NCBI GenBank assembly: GCA_900660155.1 | Contig: CABFPE010000189.1 | Location: 156,238 to 220,237 of the forward strand | Length of the DNA: 64,000 nucleotides | Direction of reading: 5' to 3' | Source of the DNA: Hofstenia miamia | Lineage: Eukaryota; Xenacoelomorpha; Acoela; Hofsteniidae | Shown: positions 59,659-64,000 of the stretch, piece by piece | How the letters are laid out: every line of letters begins with the position of its first letter | How positions within the stretch are numbered: position 1 is the first letter of the stretch | Notes under the pieces: generated by a model | Told to the model about the DNA's origin: nothing | The model's input: only the letters and a program-made list of their open reading frames with translations | The model's database searches: none | Program-made: the position numbers and the translations under genes

Positions 59659-61420
59659 TTAAGAGTCAAAGCAAATTTATTGCAGTAAATAAATGACAGT
59701 AAAAAAAGCTACAAACTACAAATACATGTATTTACAAAATAATAATAAAATATATATAGAATAAATGTATGTGTGTCTATGTGTGTGGTGAGCTCAGTGT
59801 AAAAAACCTGTAAATGTGTTTAGCATGTTTGTGTCTCCGATTGTATTTTGTCGATGTAAAAGTATGATTTTTAATTTTTTTCTAAATTTTTTGTAATTTT
59901 TTTCTATTCTTATCTCATTTTCTAAATCATTCCAAATATTAGAGGCTGCTCGGTGAAAACTAGGATAGGAAATACTGCTACAAATAAACTTATGTGATCG
60001 AAGATTTACTTTTAAGTAATTATCAAGAAAAGAAATTGATTGTCGGCCATATTTATACTTAAATAAAATTGAAGCTGCATGGAATTGTACTTGATATAGC
60101 GGGGATAATATATTATACTTTCGTCTGTATTCACTAACATGGTCATGCTTACGTGCAAAATTTAATGTTTTAATGTCCAATTAAAAGTTTTTGATAATAA
60201 ATAGCGGCTTTTTGTATTAAAAATTTATAAATAAAAATGAACAATAATGTAATTGTGATAAACAAAAGGCATGTAATAATTGAACGTGATAATCTGGCCC
60301 AAAATTTCTTAGGTGGTATAAGTATCTAACGCCAGAAGCCATTTTTTGTAACTTTTTTAGGAGAAATTTATCGAATTTTAAATCTTTGTCAATATCAACA
60401 TCTAAATATGTAACATGATCAGATTGTTTTATTGGAACACTGTTAACAATTAATTCGATCTTGTTTGTTATTTCTTTTACAGAATTGGGGGAAAATATAA
60501 TGAATTGCGTTTTTTCAATATTAATTTTTAATTGATTGGATGAGAAATACCTAGAAAGATTTTCAATATCACTTTGTAAATTTTTTATAGCCCTAAATGC
60601 ATCATTATCTGTATTTATGAGGCAAGTATCATCAGCAAATTGATATATTTCACTATGTTTTACATGTTTAATTATGTCATTTACATATATTGCAAATAAA
60701 ATTGGCCCTAGTACTGTGCCTTGAGGCACTCCTCGATCGGTTATAATATAATCAGATTTCATATTATTCATTAAAACACGCTGTTTTCTATTTTCTAAAA
60801 AACTCATAAGTAACTTAATTGAATTTTGTTGAAATCCGTAATTTTTAAGTTTAATCGCCAAAATTTCAAAGTTCATTGAATTAAAAGCTTTGCTTAAGTC
60901 TAGAAGTGCTATGCAACTGGATTTATTTTGAGATTTATTTGGGGATATTTTTTCAGTAATTGAAATAACTGCATCACTTGTACTATGTTTAGCGTGGAAA
61001 CCATATTGTTTAGATGATAACATATTCTCAGATGCAATGTATTAGTTGATATGAATGTGCAATAGTTTTTCGAATAATTTACTAAAAGGGTGTGTTATTG
61101 AGATTGGCCTATAATTTTTAGCAATGAGGGGATCTCCATTTTTATACAAAGGTGTTATGTCTGACTTTTTCATTATTTCCGGAAATTTGTTTTCAACTAT
61201 ACATTGATTAAATGCAAATGATAGATGTTCGCCAAATATATGAAAGAATTTCTTAATGATAAAGTACGGTAAATGAGTGGAACCTTAAGATTTATTAACG
61301 TCTAAATTTTGTACAATAGTTTCTAATTCTCTTGAGGTGGACAGCCTAAATTGAAACGTTGACTTACAATTTGATTGCCTAAGTTCTGATAAAGAAGGTT
61401 TAGGAAAATTGAAGTTCAAA
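59659..61420 (-). pseudogene. CR1/L2-like LINE, 5'-truncated reverse transcriptase pseudogene
   Basis: Relative of the LINE at 36.5-39.6 kb on the same strand. Read from 61420 downwards: LDVNKS, a stop, GSTHLPYFIIKKF, NYRPISITHPFSKLFEKLL and another stop. Then comes an open stretch 61023-60217 with LDLSKAFNSMNFEIL, GVPQGTVLGPILFAIYVNDI and the catalytic box FADD. After a stop and frame change the C-terminal part lies at 60180-59794 (SIS..FHRAASNIWNDLENEI). The endonuclease and 2A leader are missing. The 5' break abuts a (TAA)n run at 61424-61462. The 3' end has the same hairpin as the intact copy. Confidence 0.88.
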
Positions 61421-61422
61421 AT

Positions 61423-61423
<1 letters not shown>

Positions 61424-61453
<30 letters not shown>

Positions 61454-61462
61454 GTAATAATA
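61424..61462. repeat. (AAT)n microsatellite at LINE 5' break
   Basis: Trinucleotide run with one GTA interruption, next to the truncated LINE. Confidence 0.95.
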
Positions 61463-62194
61463 AGAATTAGAAGGAATTTTTGCAAAAAAATACTTAAAAA
61501 TACACACTACAAACTACTTATAATCAATATAAATGCATAGAGGCTTATAAATGTATAAGTAGTGCATTAAGTGCGAGTGATTGTGGTTTTATAGTTGTGA
61601 CAAACATGAAGTGTATCGGTTAATAATTTTTATTAATATATTTGCTTCAATAAGGGAAACGCCTCTCCCATGAAGAGAACTAATTAATTGTGGTTGTGGC
61701 TATATGATAGTTCATATTATGATTAAATAAAATCGTTGAGGGCGTGGTCAAAATAAACTCCTTTTCATTAAAACAAATAAATATTTAAAATTTTAAACTA
61801 ACTGCTTTTAGTTATTGTCAGGGTGAGTATTGTTGTCGTTTTAATTGGGTAAATACATACTTTACGTTATTGTACTTATATTAGCATTGACTTAATTTAA
61901 TCATAAAAGAAATCAAATTCACCCTTTTATGGCGCACTAATGCGCTTTCAATAGTTGTTTACTATTCGAAAATAGATTCTATTTATCTTCTTATTCTTAT
62001 AAGATTAAATAATTTTCGGTTTTAGAATGCTAGAAGCAATTCATGTTGTCAGCAAATTGTAAAGAAGTGTTGTAGTAAAAAAGTTGCAATGACACGAATT
62101 TAATTTCGAAAGGTTGCCAAATTTCAACGCTGAAAAATGCATATTGTGTGCTCTATTAAATGCAAGCCTTTATTTGCTTATTTATTGTACAAAC

Positions 62195-62237
<43 letters not shown>

Positions 62238-62354
62238 CCATAGAAATTTGCGCAAAAAATTATTTAGCACAATTTTTACATTTTCTTTTATATTTAGGGC
62301 CATTCAATATTCGGTAAGTAAAAAGTAGTTCTTTTACAAGCCTATATTTTTTAT
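61463..62354. other. AT-rich stretch before the second gap
   Basis: No gene seen. (TA)n run at 62193-62235. Confidence 0.5.
62193..62235. repeat. (TA)n microsatellite
   Basis: Uninterrupted TA dinucleotide run. Confidence 0.95.
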
Positions 62355-63354
62355 NNNNNNNNNNNNNNNNNNNNNNNNNNNNNNNNNNNNNNNNNNNNNN
62401 NNNNNNNNNNNNNNNNNNNNNNNNNNNNNNNNNNNNNNNNNNNNNNNNNNNNNNNNNNNNNNNNNNNNNNNNNNNNNNNNNNNNNNNNNNNNNNNNNNNN
62501 NNNNNNNNNNNNNNNNNNNNNNNNNNNNNNNNNNNNNNNNNNNNNNNNNNNNNNNNNNNNNNNNNNNNNNNNNNNNNNNNNNNNNNNNNNNNNNNNNNNN
62601 NNNNNNNNNNNNNNNNNNNNNNNNNNNNNNNNNNNNNNNNNNNNNNNNNNNNNNNNNNNNNNNNNNNNNNNNNNNNNNNNNNNNNNNNNNNNNNNNNNNN
62701 NNNNNNNNNNNNNNNNNNNNNNNNNNNNNNNNNNNNNNNNNNNNNNNNNNNNNNNNNNNNNNNNNNNNNNNNNNNNNNNNNNNNNNNNNNNNNNNNNNNN
62801 NNNNNNNNNNNNNNNNNNNNNNNNNNNNNNNNNNNNNNNNNNNNNNNNNNNNNNNNNNNNNNNNNNNNNNNNNNNNNNNNNNNNNNNNNNNNNNNNNNNN
62901 NNNNNNNNNNNNNNNNNNNNNNNNNNNNNNNNNNNNNNNNNNNNNNNNNNNNNNNNNNNNNNNNNNNNNNNNNNNNNNNNNNNNNNNNNNNNNNNNNNNN
63001 NNNNNNNNNNNNNNNNNNNNNNNNNNNNNNNNNNNNNNNNNNNNNNNNNNNNNNNNNNNNNNNNNNNNNNNNNNNNNNNNNNNNNNNNNNNNNNNNNNNN
63101 NNNNNNNNNNNNNNNNNNNNNNNNNNNNNNNNNNNNNNNNNNNNNNNNNNNNNNNNNNNNNNNNNNNNNNNNNNNNNNNNNNNNNNNNNNNNNNNNNNNN
63201 NNNNNNNNNNNNNNNNNNNNNNNNNNNNNNNNNNNNNNNNNNNNNNNNNNNNNNNNNNNNNNNNNNNNNNNNNNNNNNNNNNNNNNNNNNNNNNNNNNNN
63301 NNNNNNNNNNNNNNNNNNNNNNNNNNNNNNNNNNNNNNNNNNNNNNNNNNNNNN
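62355..63354. other. 1000-N assembly gap
   Basis: Exactly 1000 N, same length as the gap at 15511-16510, so a placeholder of unknown true size. Confidence 0.98.
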
Positions 63355-64000
63355 TCGACGTAGTCAGGTTCTTCTCACAGATGTAGCTTGAGCACTTCGT
63401 GTGTTTGCAACCACCTATATACTTACTTTTTCTCCCCGGTATTGATATGAATATCACAGCAATACATGCATGTACATGTACATTCATAGAAATCAATTGC
63501 TATATCTATCAAATTTATCCATCTAGGACAATAGAACACTTATTTAAAGCAATGAGGTGGCCAGAAACTGATGTTGGATGACTCTATTTTAAATTTCTAA
63601 AAATTTTCTATTCGTTTTGAAACATGACAGTATCAAATTTGTTCAGTCACCGTCACACATGAGTCAGTGTGAATAAGTATTTGCAACAAAATTTAGTGAC
63701 GTTAGTGAATGTTCTATGAATAGAGAATACATAATCTTATCCAAATATTATTTGAAGTGCGATAATCAATACAAAATTATTAAAGCGTGAGCATAACGAT
63801 GAATCATATTGTAAGCACCAATGAAATATTAAACAAAATAATTCGCATTTTGTTTCCAAACCATAAATTAGAGCTTGAATAAAATATTAATCATCAAGGA
63901 AAAACATAAAGGATCAGTTAGGTGGCTTAATTTGACACTTAATAAGTGTCACTTAGTTTTTCACGCAGATAGTTAAAATAATTCAGTATACATTTAGAAT
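63355..64000. other. short AT-rich end of window
   Basis: No gene or element recognised. Confidence 0.4.

Noticed and set aside
62351-63496. Long open frame across the second N gap
   Set aside because: It is almost wholly undetermined bases.
57489-64000. Search for a duplicate second T1 exon or S1 exon downstream of the T1 exon
   Set aside because: None found, so the idea of a second ordinary tandem channel gene starting at 57 kb has no support inside the window.

Overview
The window is AT-rich metazoan DNA with short spliced exons, many (TA)n and (TAA)n runs, and remnants of several transposon superfamilies. The only host gene I can support is a voltage-gated potassium channel of the Shaw (Kv3) family. 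Its pore, S6 and post-S6 sequence look closer to protostome Shaw than to vertebrate Kv3. An invertebrate, probably a protostome, is likely; I cannot name the species.

All the channel exons I can see are on the + strand and together make one non-redundant protein of about 700 residues. Their order along the window does not match their order in the protein. Exons for S2-S3, S4-P-S6 and the C-terminal tail run correctly from 1.4 to about 7 kb. The S1 exon is at 15.2 kb, the second T1 exon at 20.2 kb, and the start codon with the first T1 exon at 57.2 kb. Every splice phase fits when the pieces are read as 57.2 > 20.2 > 15.2 > 1.4 kb onward, and the T1 zinc motif is completed only by joining the 57.2 and 20.2 kb exons. 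Either the assembly has placed blocks in reverse order without flipping them, or the locus is truly scrambled. Two 1000-N gaps (15511-16510 and 62355-63354) and a lone N at 53177 are relevant.

Mobile DNA fills much of the rest. There is a broken mariner at the left edge (to about 944), and Tc1/mariner-type transposase relics at about 10.5, 46 and 47 kb. A LINE relic at 18.3-19.8 kb is split by a 669-bp hAT-type MITE with a perfect 8-bp target duplication. Two piggyBac-type MITEs with TTAA duplications lie at 3.9 and 49.1 kb, and other hAT-like MITEs at 14.3, 34.1, 34.6 and 56.7 kb. A GIY-YIG fragment of Penelope type is at 36.2 kb. A CR1/L2-like LINE with an open 987-codon frame that begins with a 2A-like peptide occupies 36.5-39.6 kb, and a decayed relative lies at 59.4-61.4 kb.

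A tandem array of six apparently identical 264-bp units (44341-45934) carries a possible 58-nt exon with good splice sites in every unit. I found no tRNA, rRNA, CRISPR or bacterial-type feature. The long stretches between these items hold only AT-rich, non-coding-looking sequence.
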